The notes beneath the pieces were generated by a model. That model worked only from the letters and a program-made list of their open reading frames with translations, ran no database searches and had not been told where the DNA came from. 64,000 nucleotides of DNA. Origin: Denitrobaculum tricleocarpae (lineage in GTDB: Bacteria; Pseudomonadota; Alphaproteobacteria; Kiloniellales; Kiloniellaceae). Below are positions 1-7,893 of this stretch, piece by piece. Where the stretch lies: NCBI RefSeq assembly GCF_007004665.1, contig NZ_ML660062.1, positions 62,001-126,000 of the forward strand, written 5' to 3'. The position numbers and the translations under genes were made by a program. Position 1 is the first letter of the stretch. Each line of letters begins with the position of its first letter.

Positions 1-301
1 CATAGTCCAGCCCAATATCCGAGACGCTTTTGCCATGTCCCGGTAGATCCGGAATGATCAGAGGAAGGCCGCTTTTGAGGTGCTGCGCAAAACGAAGCCA
101 GGATGTTTTGTCTGCAGCCGCGCCATGCAGCAGGACGAGGGCTTCCGATAAAGCGCCGGACGCGCTGTTCGCGCTGCGGAGGAATTCGACATCGCCAAAG
201 GAAAGTTGAAGGGAGTCTCTCACCAGACCAGCGCGCCTGGACTCTGCCGCAATCGCTTTTTCCAGGAAAAAATCACCGATGGAATTTAAAAGGGTACCCA
301 T
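1..301 (-). CDS. Alpha/beta hydrolase, N-terminal part (cut by window edge)
   Basis: The minus strand reads openly from an ATG at 299-301 to the window edge, giving 100 residues beginning MGTLLNSIGDFFLEKAIAAE. An LLHG segment at about residues 64-67 fits the oxyanion-hole HG of alpha/beta hydrolases, and DLPGHGKS at about 86-93 is the usual strand-4 motif. The nucleophile elbow, acid and histidine lie beyond the edge, so the substrate cannot be inferred. The N-terminus resembles the start of monoacylglycerol lipase or esterase-like family members, but this is only a fold-level call. The downstream 265 bases to the next gene show no feature. Confidence 0.8.
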   Translation of the reverse strand, partial: MGTLLNSIGDFFLEKAIAAESRRAGLVRDSLQLSFGDVEFLRSANSASGALSEALVLLHGAAADKTSWLRFAQHLKSGLPLIIPDLPGHGKSVSDIGLDY

Positions 302-566
302 AGCCGCCAGGATGTTCGTTACTTCATCCCACATATCACAGTCTGGATGGATAGTAAGGCCCTGAATTTCGGGTCAGGAGTGCAATCGAACCAGGCGGCC
401 TGACGCAGGCTCAAGGCGCCTGCGGCAGAGCGAAGCAAGCGCTATTCCAACGCCTAGCCGCTGTCAGAGTCAGGTCTCCGCTCGCACGTTATCGGCGATG
501 ACAGCAGACACACACACGACCCTGCGAACCTGTTCGGCGTACTCACCCCAAAAGAAATGACCACGC

Positions 567-1658
567 CTAACCCTTACGGCGCAGCCCTTCCGCGTTGGCG
601 GCTTTCAAGGCCCAGAGAACAATCTGGGGCGAAACCTCGGTCGGTTCGTTGTGGATGGTCTCGCCGGAGGCACAGGCCGCTGTCGCGGCAATCATCAGTT
701 GCTCGTCATCGGCACTTTCCAGGCCGATGTCGGCGAGAGTCGTCGGCAGGCCGATCGCCTCGCAGAAGCCGTAAACCTGATCGATCATGTCTCTTGGCTT
801 ATCGGTCAGGAACAGAGAGGCGAGAACGCCAATGGCCACTTTCTCCCCATGCCAGTAGCTGTGGGTTTCTTCCAACGCCGTCAGGCCGTTGTGGATGGCG
901 TGACAGGCGGCCAGACCGCCGCTCTCGAAACCCAGGCCGCTGAGCAGTGTGTTCGCCTCAATCACATGCTCCAACGCCGGAGTCACGGCTTTCGCCTCAC
1001 AGGCCGTCAGCGCCAGAGGGCCGTACTCCAGCAGGGTGTCGAAGCACAAACGGGCCAGGGCATTGGCGGTCATGGTCCCCGGGCGGCCCGTCATATTCGC
1101 GGCCATGCGAATCCGGCAGGATTCCGCTTCCAGCCAGGTTGCGAGCGCATCGCCCATGCCGGCGATCAGGAAACGCGGCGGGGCCTTTACGATGATCGTC
1201 GAGTCGACAATGACCACGTTCGGGTTCTGCGGCAGGACGAGATATCTGGCGAACGCGCCAGCCTCTGTGTAGATGACCGAGAGCGCACTGCAGGGCGCAT
1301 CGGTCGAGGCTATGGTCGGGACAATGACGATCGGCAGGACCGCCTCATGGGCCACCGCCTTGGCGGTATCCAGGGTCTTGCCACCGCCAACACCCACAAT
1401 CACGTTCGCCCCGGCCGACTCCGCCACAGCCTTGATCCGCGCAATTTCGGGATCACTGCACTCGCCGCCGAAGACATCGATGACGGCGTCCGGCACCCCT
1501 TTCAAACCGGCCGAGACCTCGTCGTTCAGGTTCGCCTGGACGAAGGGATCGACCAGAACGAGCGGCTTGGATCCCAATCGCTTTACTTCTTCGCCCAGCA
1601 CGCCGAGAGCGTTGGCGCCCTGGACGTATCGCCCTGGAAAAATCGACGTGGTGATCAT
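567..1658 (-). CDS. gldA: Glycerol dehydrogenase (iron/zinc-type alcohol dehydrogenase family)
   Basis: 363 residues from the ATG at 1658; an in-frame TTG at 1676 would add six residues, but GGGAG lies between the two and suits the ATG. The family oxidises glycerol to dihydroxyacetone with NAD in the cytosol. The dinucleotide-binding loop GGGKTLDTAK is at 91-100, and the metal ligands expected for GldA are visible as Asp170 (GMGDALATW), His253 (GLAACHAIHNG) and His270 (HSYWHGEK), in positions almost identical to the known enzymes. Length matches the family. No dihydroxyacetone kinase or glycerol facilitator is adjacent, so the gene appears to stand alone. A related NAD-dependent polyol dehydrogenase cannot be excluded. 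Confidence 0.88.
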   Translation of the reverse strand: MITTSIFPGRYVQGANALGVLGEEVKRLGSKPLVLVDPFVQANLNDEVSAGLKGVPDAVIDVFGGECSDPEIARIKAVAESAGANVIVGVGGGKTLDTAKAVAHEAVLPIVIVPTIASTDAPCSALSVIYTEAGAFARYLVLPQNPNVVIVDSTIIVKAPPRFLIAGMGDALATWLEAESCRIRMAANMTGRPGTMTANALARLCFDTLLEYGPLALTACEAKAVTPALEHVIEANTLLSGLGFESGGLAACHAIHNGLTALEETHSYWHGEKVAIGVLASLFLTDKPRDMIDQVYGFCEAIGLPTTLADIGLESADDEQLMIAATAACASGETIHNEPTEVSPQIVLWALKAANAEGLRRKG

Positions 1659-2322
1659 GTTCGACTTGTCTCCCAATTGTCAGCTGTTGCGTACCGGATG
1701 TGCTGCGTCCCCGATGTTCAGCGTCCCGGTACATCTTTGATATCGCTTATGCACAGGCATCTCCTTGCGGTAAATCAAGTGAAGCGGGCGCTCCAGCATC
1801 GCCTCGCCCGTTCCGCTTTGCGGCAGATCTTTGGTTGGGCGTCCTCAACGAGGATAAAGGTTACTTGGGGTCGGCTCCAAGTCTGTGCGCGGTACACAAC
1901 GGCTCTCGTGCTCAAACCTTAGAACGCGTCAAACAACTCCGACCTGCGCTGATCCGGGGCGCCGCCGTGCCGCACCCGACCGATTACGGCCCGCCGGACT
2001 GAAGCTGCCGCGCTATGAACCTTCGAGTGCAGAAGTTCTTGACGCCGGGCGGGATTATGCCAAATGCTAGGTGCCGTCGCCCGGGCAGTTGCCGGGGATC
2101 GGCGAAACCGATTGAACTCCTGGGTAATGTATCGCGTCTGCTCCTCCCGCGGCGGCATCCGGCCGCGAGAAACCAAACCTGTCCTGAAGAGCCCCCCAGC
2201 CCCCGGAAGCGGGTGCAGGAACTTTGGCGGTGTCACGGTCTGGCGGTCTGGTGATCTGGCGGAATGATACCGATCCTTGGAACTTGAGCTGAAACCGACC
2301 GCAGACGACTGGGAAACTGAAA
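1659..2322. other. Long intergenic region between gldA and sbtA
   Basis: 664 bases between divergently oriented genes, so it should hold promoters for both. Several short open frames cross it, but none has a ribosome site plus recognisable protein. The only structure seen is a short run of 8-bp near-repeats (CGGTCTGG twice, then TGATCTGG) at 2236-2259. Composition is the same as the genes around it, so it could be a decayed gene, but I cannot identify one. Confidence 0.5.
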
Positions 2323-3315
2323 ATGACCGAGGTGTTTTCCCTCGCCGCGGAGAATCTGGTCTCTCCGATGGTCCTCTCCTTCGCGCTCGGCCTCGCGGCT
2401 GCGCTGGCGCGATCCGACCTCTCCATACCGGAAGCCGCCGCCAAGACTCTCTCCGTCTATCTTCTCTTCGCCATCGGCTTCAAGGGAGGCGTCAGCGTCG
2501 CCGAACACGGGATCGATGCATCCCTCGTTCAGTCGCTGATCGCCGGTATGATGCTCTCGGCGGCGCTGCCCGTTCTCGCCTTCCTGCTGCTGCGCGTGCT
2601 CACGAAACTGGACCGTCTGAACGCCGCCGCGGTCGCGGGACACTACGGATCGATCTCGATCGTTACCTTCGTCGCGGCCACATCCGTGCTGGAAAGCCAG
2701 GGAATCATTGCCGAAGGCTATATGGTGGCGGTTGCGGCGGCCATGGAAGCGCCGGCGATCCTCTCGGCGCTCTGGCTCGCGTCAAGTGGCGGTAGTAAGG
2801 AGGGCGGCAGCAAAGGGCGCATGGACTCGGAGCTCTGGCGCGAAGTCCTGCTCAATAGCTCGATCGTTTTGCTGATCGGGGCATTCCTGATCGGCTGGAT
2901 CACCGGCCCCAAGGGCCTGGAGGACATCGAAAGCTTTATCGTGGCCCCCTTCAAGGGCGTTCTCTGCCTCTTCCTCCTGGACATGGGGCTGCTTGCGGGA
3001 CGCGGCATGAGGTCTGGCCATGGCGCGATCGGCATCGGCGCGATCGTCTTCGGCATCACCATGCCGGTGCTGGGCAGTGTCGCGGGTCTGTCCGCCGCTC
3101 TGCTGCTGGGCCTCTCGACCGGCGGAATGCTGCTGATGATGGTTCTTTCGGCCTCGGCCAGCTATATCGCCGTTCCGGCTGCCATGCGCGTGGCATTGCC
3201 GGAGGCGAACCCTTCCATATATCTCACGTTATCACTGGGCGTGACTTTCCCCTTCAATCTGATACTGGGGATCCCGCTTTACCTTGCCATGGCGCAGGCT
3301 ACGACCGGAGGCTGA
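2323..3315 (+). CDS. sbtA: SbtA-family sodium-dependent bicarbonate transporter
   Basis: 330 residues, almost entirely hydrophobic with about ten membrane segments and a polar loop at about residues 155-170. The start MTEVFSLAAENLVSPMVLSF and the segment LSVYLLFAIGFKGGVSVAEH (about 43-62) are characteristic of SbtA (DUF897), which in cyanobacteria imports bicarbonate with sodium. The gene is followed after one base by a PII-like protein, the same pairing as cyanobacterial sbtA-sbtB, which strongly supports the call. In a heterotrophic alphaproteobacterium the transported anion may serve anaplerotic carboxylation rather than CO2 fixation; that role is inference. Confidence 0.88.
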   Translation: MTEVFSLAAENLVSPMVLSFALGLAAALARSDLSIPEAAAKTLSVYLLFAIGFKGGVSVAEHGIDASLVQSLIAGMMLSAALPVLAFLLLRVLTKLDRLNAAAVAGHYGSISIVTFVAATSVLESQGIIAEGYMVAVAAAMEAPAILSALWLASSGGSKEGGSKGRMDSELWREVLLNSSIVLLIGAFLIGWITGPKGLEDIESFIVAPFKGVLCLFLLDMGLLAGRGMRSGHGAIGIGAIVFGITMPVLGSVAGLSAALLLGLSTGGMLLMMVLSASASYIAVPAAMRVALPEANPSIYLTLSLGVTFPFNLILGIPLYLAMAQATTGG

Positions 3316-3316
3316 T

Positions 3317-3628
3317 ATGGATACGCACAAAGCCAGAAGGGTGGAAATCACCATCGAAAGAGTCATGCAGTCGCGGCTGACCGAAGCGCTAAAGTCCGCG
3401 GATGTCACCGGCTACTCGGTGCTGCCGGTCCTCGGCGGCTCGGGCCGGTCCGGGGAGTGGAGCCGTGCCGGACAGGTGAGCGAGGCGGGCGATATGGTGC
3501 ATGTGGTCTGCATCGTCCGGCCGGACCGCCTTGACGCCCTGCTCGATGCCGCCTTCGCCGTGGTCGAGCGTCATATCGGGGTCGTCTGCGTCACCGATTG
3601 CGACGTCCTGCGCGCCGAGCGCTTTTAG
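3317..3628 (+). CDS. sbtB: SbtB-like PII regulatory protein
   Basis: 103 residues from the ATG at 3317, one base after the sbtA stop, with GGAGG at 3306-3310 inside the end of sbtA as its ribosome site, so the two are translationally linked. The sequence shows the ferredoxin-like beta-alpha-beta pattern of PII proteins: KARRVEITIERVMQSRLTEA, then GYSVLPVLGGSGRSGEW (the loop that corresponds to the T-loop base) and a second half ending HIGVVCVTDCDVLRAERF. SbtB proteins bind adenine nucleotides and gate SbtA. The C-terminal paired-cysteine redox loop known from some cyanobacterial SbtB is not present. Function is assigned by family and neighbour. Confidence 0.85.
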   Translation: MDTHKARRVEITIERVMQSRLTEALKSADVTGYSVLPVLGGSGRSGEWSRAGQVSEAGDMVHVVCIVRPDRLDALLDAAFAVVERHIGVVCVTDCDVLRAERF

Positions 3629-3794
3629 CAGCGAAGCTCCGGACTTTCGGCGGTCGGTCGGACAATCCTGGATAAATTGCCGAACCTGCTGAGTGCCCGG
3701 CTGCATCCGCGACGTCCTCTGAGCCGCCATCCTCCCGGGTACCTGACCTCTCCCGCGCGGCGGCCTATTCTGGTAAGGTTCCGCCGCGGAGGGT

Positions 3795-4244
3795 ATGGAA
3801 ATGGCACGCGTCAGCCACAGAGTCGGTATTGCCGGTGAGATCGGGGAAATCTACCGCGCCATGCATGAGCCCGCTGGCCTGGACGGCTGGTGGTCGACAC
3901 GGAGTGAGGGCACGCCGGAAATCGGGCGGGTTCTGGACCTGCACTTTTCCGATGTGGTCACCCTGTCGTTCAGGATCGAAGCATTGGAAGAAAATACGCG
4001 GATCCGCCTGCACTGCGTTTCCGGGCCAGGGCCGTGGCGGGACTGCAGGCTGGAGTTTTCCTTCGAGCAGGACGCCGGTCAGGTCTGGGTCAGGCTGGAG
4101 CATGAGAACGCAGCCGCGTCCGAGGAAGACTTTCTTTACTTCAGCACGAAGTGGACCTGCTACCTGCTGAGCCTTCGGGACTTCATCGAGACCGGAAGGG
4201 GCCGTCCCTATCCCAATGACGTCAAGATTCATCTTGGGGACTAA
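3795..4244 (+). CDS. SRPBCC (AHSA1/START-like) domain protein
   Basis: 149 residues. The start VSHRVGIAGEIGEIYRAMHE followed by GLDGWWS is the typical beginning of Activator-of-Hsp90-like or polyketide-cyclase-like SRPBCC proteins, where a helix and a WW pair precede a seven-strand sheet. The end KWTCYLLSLRDFIETGRGRP is the usual C-terminal helix. These small cytosolic domains bind hydrophobic ligands, and no catalytic residues can be proposed. It stands alone: 166 bases separate it from sbtB and the next gene is secreted. ATG at 3795 or 3801 are both possible starts. Confidence 0.75.
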   Translation: MEMARVSHRVGIAGEIGEIYRAMHEPAGLDGWWSTRSEGTPEIGRVLDLHFSDVVTLSFRIEALEENTRIRLHCVSGPGPWRDCRLEFSFEQDAGQVWVRLEHENAAASEEDFLYFSTKWTCYLLSLRDFIETGRGRPYPNDVKIHLGD

Positions 4245-4517
4245 CAGACTCATGGCATCAGGACCCAGCACGTGAGCTCGGCGCAAGAGTTCGGCGCAAG
4301 AACTCGGCAAAAAGCCGGAAAACCTAGCGCCTGAAGGCGGCAAACCGGCCGTTGACCTGCCTGAGAGAGGATGAAAGACCTCGTGCGGGCAAGTTTTCCC
4401 GCGAAACTGTCGTTTTTAACGGAATAAAACGAACGCGTGAGTTGTTGACCCTCTGTAACGGGCCCATTGCCCGTCCTCGAGCCGGCGCAAATGCCGGAGA
4501 GAAGAAGCAGGGATATC

Positions 4518-5201
4518 ATGGCAACGCGTTTATTTGCATGGGTTTTGGCAGTCCTCGGGCTGTACGCACCTGTCACAGCCCAGGCTGCTTCCTTCGCAAT
4601 TTCCAACATCGTGTTCAGCAACGAAGCCGGGAACGACCAGGGCTTCAAATGGTCTGTCGAGTGGGCCCCGGATTCCCGCTTCGATCTCGAGACGGGCGAA
4701 GAGGCGGTCGTTATCTATGGCGCGTTGATCATTCACGATCTTCGCCTGCCGCCCGCCCTTGCTCACGATAGCGGCGCTCACGATAGCGGCGCCCAATACA
4801 GCGATGCCCAATATAGCGGTGGCAGCTTCCAGGTCTCATTCGACATCTCCCCTGCGGATGGGACCGTTTCGATGCAGGGTTCTCCAGTGGCCCGGTTTTT
4901 ACCGAACCCTCTCTCGGTCTCCGTGGATTTCGACAACACACCCCGTGCCTTTTCCTTCGGAGAGGGCGGCGTGTTTTTACTGACTTTCCTGGACAGCACC
5001 CGCGTTGAGAACAGCGGCCTCTTTTTGCTTTCGGCGAAAATCGAGCTCATCTCGGACAGCCGGCCTTCCAACCCGGCTAAAGACAAGGCGCCAGAGGCGC
5101 AGGTCACCAACATTCCGGAGCCGGCAAAACATGCGCGTCTCGAGTCAACACCCATCGGCACGGATGCCGCGAGGTTCCATAGTAGAACTCTTCCTTTCTA
5201 A
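4518..5201 (+). CDS. Exported protein with a PEP-like C-terminal motif but no membrane anchor
   Basis: 227 residues from the ATG at 4518, chosen because it begins directly with a signal peptide (MATRLFAWVLAVLGLYAPVT, cleavage after AQA) and has a purine-rich site just upstream. The mature part is rich in beta-strand patterns, as in extracellular PEP-CTERM proteins. Near the end it contains VTNIPEPA, which resembles the VPEP sorting motif, but the hydrophobic helix and arginine cluster that should follow are missing, and neither alternative frame supplies them. Residues about 82-101 are four copies of a five-residue repeat (HDSGA, HDSGA, QYSDA, QYSGG). Not recognised as a named family; it may be a decayed PEP-CTERM gene or a fully released protein. 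Confidence 0.6.
   Translation: MATRLFAWVLAVLGLYAPVTAQAASFAISNIVFSNEAGNDQGFKWSVEWAPDSRFDLETGEEAVVIYGALIIHDLRLPPALAHDSGAHDSGAQYSDAQYSGGSFQVSFDISPADGTVSMQGSPVARFLPNPLSVSVDFDNTPRAFSFGEGGVFLLTFLDSTRVENSGLFLLSAKIELISDSRPSNPAKDKAPEAQVTNIPEPAKHARLESTPIGTDAARFHSRTLPF
4761..4820 (+). repeat. Four tandem 15-bp units inside the exported-protein gene
   Basis: Units at 4761-4775, 4776-4790, 4791-4805 and 4806-4820. The first two are identical (GCTCACGATAGCGGC), the last two differ by two bases from each other (GCCCAATACAGCGAT, GCCCAATATAGCGGT). In frame they encode a five-residue repeat. Confidence 0.9.
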
Positions 5202-5642
5202 AAAAGGGACAGCATAATAATATACCATTTCTGAGAAGTTTTTTTGCGTCACATGAATCATATTTTTGACTTTCCTGATTCAGATAAAGCTATCCATCAG
5301 CACAAAGCAGTCGCCTGAAGAAATAAGGTGACACTATGAAAATAAATTACAATCCGCGAGATAAAATTCTAAATATATTATATTTTTCAGTATTTTATAA
5401 TTTTTTTCACAACACCGAACTTCAGCGCTTTGTGACTTACACCCAATCGAAATGATATTTTTCCAATCATTCGACACGTCTCCAGAACGCATCTCCAGGC
5501 CGAATCGAGAGCGCCCATTTCACTAAATAAAATTTATCGAAAATATTTCGGAATAAAGTTAACGGCTCGATTGTTCCATCACTACCAAGCGCTCGAGCCT
5601 AGCATGCGCTAGAGCATTAAGAGCCAAATTATGGAGTATGGA
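5202..5642. other. AT-rich intergenic region before the RTX gene
   Basis: 441 bases that are strikingly AT-rich against GC-rich flanks, with long T and A runs near 5233-5240 and 5375-5410. Such DNA is a likely promoter and nucleoid-protein binding region for the RTX gene downstream. It also contains one short open frame with a good ribosome site (listed separately). No perfect operator was found. Confidence 0.6.
5336..5455 (+). CDS. Candidate 39-residue peptide gene in the AT-rich leader
   Basis: ATG at 5336 is preceded by AAGGTGA at 5325-5331, a near-ideal ribosome site at correct spacing, and the frame runs to TGA at 5453-5455. The peptide begins MKINYNPRDKILNILYFSVF and ends FVTYTQSK; residues 11-24 are strongly hydrophobic and aromatic. 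It resembles nothing I know. AT-rich codons unlike the neighbours mean it could be a chance frame; the ribosome site is the main argument for it. If real, it could be a leader peptide controlling the RTX operon. Confidence 0.35.
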   Translation: MKINYNPRDKILNILYFSVFYNFFHNTELQRFVTYTQSK

Positions 5643-7739
5643 ATGCCTTTCAAAATTAATTTCGTGATTGGTAGCAACAAAGACGACACGCTCAAGGGTG
5701 GAGAGGGCACAGACGTTATTTTTGGTCTGGGCGGAGACGACACCATCGAAGCCAATGGTGGAAATGACATCGTATTTGCCGGAAATGGCGACGACACTGT
5801 GAGCGGTGGCGACGGCGTCGACGCGATCTTCGGACAGTCGGGTGACGATGTGTTGATCGGTGACAAAGGCGACGACTTTGTCTTCGGCGGTTACGGCGAC
5901 GACCGGATGATCTGGAACAACGGTGACGGCTCCGACTTGATGGACGGCGGTGCCGGATACGACACCACGGAAGTCAACGGCGCCGATGGTGCCGGAGACG
6001 AATTCGAAGTCGCAGCCAAGGGTTCCAATGTGGAATTCCAGCGTGTCAACCTGGGCCCGTTCAAGCTCGACATCAGGAACACCGAGGAACTGGACGTCAA
6101 CGGCGGCGGCGGAGACGACAGCTTCAAGGTCGGCGATCTGGAAGGTACCGACCTGCAGGTCGTCAACTTCAACGGCGGCAAGGGTGACGACACCCTGGAC
6201 GGAACCGAAGCCACACGCACCATCAACGCTGATGGCGGTGAGGGCGACGACCTTTTGAAAGGAAGCTCGGTTGCCGACCATCTGAAAGGCGGCAAGGGTG
6301 ACGATGTCATCATCGGCAACAAAGGCGATGACACCATGGAAGGTGGTGAAGGCGACGACCTGATGATTTGGAACAACGGTGACGGTTCCGACTTCATGGA
6401 CGGCGGCGAAGGCTACGACACCACGCAGGTCAATGGTGCCGACGGTGCCGGAGACAACTTCGAAGTGGCCGCCGGCGGGTCGGACGTCGAGTTCAAGCGC
6501 ACCAACCTGGGTCAGTTCAAGCTCGACATCCAGAACACCGAGACCCTGGAAGTCAACGGCCAGGCCGGAGACGACACTTTCAAAGTCGGCGATCTCGAGG
6601 GCACCGACCTTGAGACCGTGATCTTCAACGGCGGCAAGGGCAACGACACCCTGGACGGCGACGAAGCCACCCGCAGCATCATCGCCGACGGCGGCGAAGG
6701 CGACGACCTTTTGAAAGGCAGTTCGGTTGCCGACCATCTGAAAGGCGGCGAAGGCGACGATGTCATCATCGGCAACAAAGGCGATGACACCATGGAAGGC
6801 GGTGAAGGCGACGACCGCATGATCTGGAACAACGGCGACGGCTCCGACTTCATGGATGGCGGTGCCGGGTTCGACACCGTGGAAGTCAACGGCGCGACCG
6901 CGGCCGGAGACAACTTCGAAGTCGCAGCCGGTGGCTCGGACGTCGAGTTCAAGCGCACCAACCTGGGCCTCTTCCAGCTCGACATCCAGAACACCGAGAG
7001 CCTGGAAGTCAACGGCGGTGGCGGTAACGACAACCTGAAAGTCGGGGACCTCTCCAAAACCGACCTGAAGACAGTCACCTTCGATGCTGGCGACGGCGAC
7101 GACTTCCTCGACGGATCGGAAGCCACGACCCGCATCGAGGCCTTCGGCGGCAACGGCGACGACGTCCTGATCGGCGGCTCCGCGCAAGACCTCCTCAAAG
7201 GCGGTAAAGGCGACGACGTGCTTGAGGGCGGTGCCGGAAACGACGTGCTCGAAGGCGGCGCCGGAGACGACGTGCTTGAAGGCGGCCGTGGAAACGATCT
7301 CCTGAAAGGCGGTGCCGGAGACGACCAGCTCGAAGGCGGGCGTGGAAACGACATCCTGAAAGGTGGCCGCGGCGACGACCAGCTGGAAGGCGGACGTGGA
7401 AACGACGTGCTCGAGGGCGGTGCCGGAAACGACGTCCTCGACGGTGGTCGTGGCAACGACGTGCTCAACGGCGGTGCCGGCAATGACGAGCTTGAAGGCG
7501 GAAGTGGAAACGACGTCTTCATCTTCGAGCAGGGCACCGGCGACGACACCGTGCTCGACTTCGAGGTCGGCCGCGATGAGCTCGACCTCTCCGATTTCGG
7601 CTTCGAATCCTTCCAGGATGTTCTGGACGCAGCCGAAGACCAGGGCGACGACACGGTCATCGATCTTGGCAACGGTGACTCGGTCACCCTGGTCGGCGTG
7701 TCCGAAGCCGACCTGAGCGAGAACGACATCGCTATCTAG
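5643..7739 (+). CDS. RTX calcium-binding repeat protein, type I secretion substrate
   Basis: 698 residues from ATG at 5643, preferred over 5631 because GGAG at 5633-5636 sits six bases before it. The protein is very acidic and made of GGxGxDxLx-type nonapeptides that bind calcium and fold outside the cell. After an initial block (about residues 10-90) come three copies of a 152-residue module carrying [10 protein letters not shown], a non-RTX strand-rich insert and LKGS/LKGG repeats, then about fifteen nonapeptides (about 515-625). The last 75 residues, starting [20 protein letters not shown], are the usual uncleaved C-terminal secretion domain. There is no protease, lipase or toxin domain, so it is probably structural or adhesive. 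The transporter genes follow directly. Confidence 0.92.
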   Translation: MPFKINFVIGSNKDDTLKGGEGTDVIFGLGGDDTIEANGGNDIVFAGNGDDTVSGGDGVDAIFGQSGDDVLIGDKGDDFVFGGYGDDRMIWNNGDGSDLMDGGAGYDTTEVNGADGAGDEFEVAAKGSNVEFQRVNLGPFKLDIRNTEELDVNGGGGDDSFKVGDLEGTDLQVVNFNGGKGDDTLDGTEATRTINADGGEGDDLLKGSSVADHLKGGKGDDVIIGNKGDDTMEGGEGDDLMIWNNGDGSDFMDGGEGYDTTQVNGADGAGDNFEVAAGGSDVEFKRTNLGQFKLDIQNTETLEVNGQAGDDTFKVGDLEGTDLETVIFNGGKGNDTLDGDEATRSIIADGGEGDDLLKGSSVADHLKGGEGDDVIIGNKGDDTMEGGEGDDRMIWNNGDGSDFMDGGAGFDTVEVNGATAAGDNFEVAAGGSDVEFKRTNLGLFQLDIQNTESLEVNGGGGNDNLKVGDLSKTDLKTVTFDAGDGDDFLDGSEATTRIEAFGGNGDDVLIGGSAQDLLKGGKGDDVLEGGAGNDVLEGGAGDDVLEGGRGNDLLKGGAGDDQLEGGRGNDILKGGRGDDQLEGGRGNDVLEGGAGNDVLDGGRGNDVLNGGAGNDELEGGSGNDVFIFEQGTGDDTVLDFEVGRDELDLSDFGFESFQDVLDAAEDQGDDTVIDLGNGDSVTLVGVSEADLSENDIAI
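5907..7100 (+). repeat. Three tandem copies of a 456-bp (152-codon) repeat
   Basis: The landmark ATGATYTGGAACAACGG occurs at 5907, 6363 and 6819, exactly 456 bases apart each time. Copies one and two are followed through their full length; copy three departs from the consensus after about 7080-7100, where it runs into the short nonapeptide repeats. Differences between copies are mostly synonymous or conservative. Confidence 0.9.
7193..7520 (+). repeat. RTX nonapeptide array
   Basis: Consecutive 27-base units encode GGxGNDVLE or GGxGDDQLE variants with no insertions between them. DNA identity between adjacent units is high (GGCGGTGCCGGAAACGACG-like), so the array is prone to copy-number change. 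Confidence 0.85.
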
Positions 7740-7749
7740 GCGACATGAC

Positions 7750-7784
7750 GTGGGCCCGGTGTAACGCCGGGCCCACCCCCTTTT
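7750..7784 (+). terminator. Intrinsic terminator after the RTX gene
   Basis: Perfect 10-bp stem GTGGGCCCGG (7750-7759) and CCGGGCCCAC (7767-7776) with a 7-base loop, followed by CCCCTTTT. It lies 11 bases after the RTX stop and before the transporter genes, so it probably reduces rather than abolishes transcription into them, giving more substrate than transporter. Confidence 0.8.
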
Positions 7785-7893
7785 CCAAACATCAATCCAT
7801 TCATTCGGCGCCGTGTTCCTTCGGCGCGTCTGCGGGCAAGTCCACGGGCGCGGCATTACCGCAGGCGCAGACTTAAAAGATCGGGAGTGTGAC

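Noticed and set aside
651-1922. 423-codon plus-strand frame over gldA
   Set aside because: Antisense shadow: the minus strand encodes a complete GldA with metal ligands at the expected places.
1700-2267. Several 60-105 codon frames between gldA and sbtA
   Set aside because: They overlap one another on both strands, lack ribosome sites, and none resembles a protein I know.
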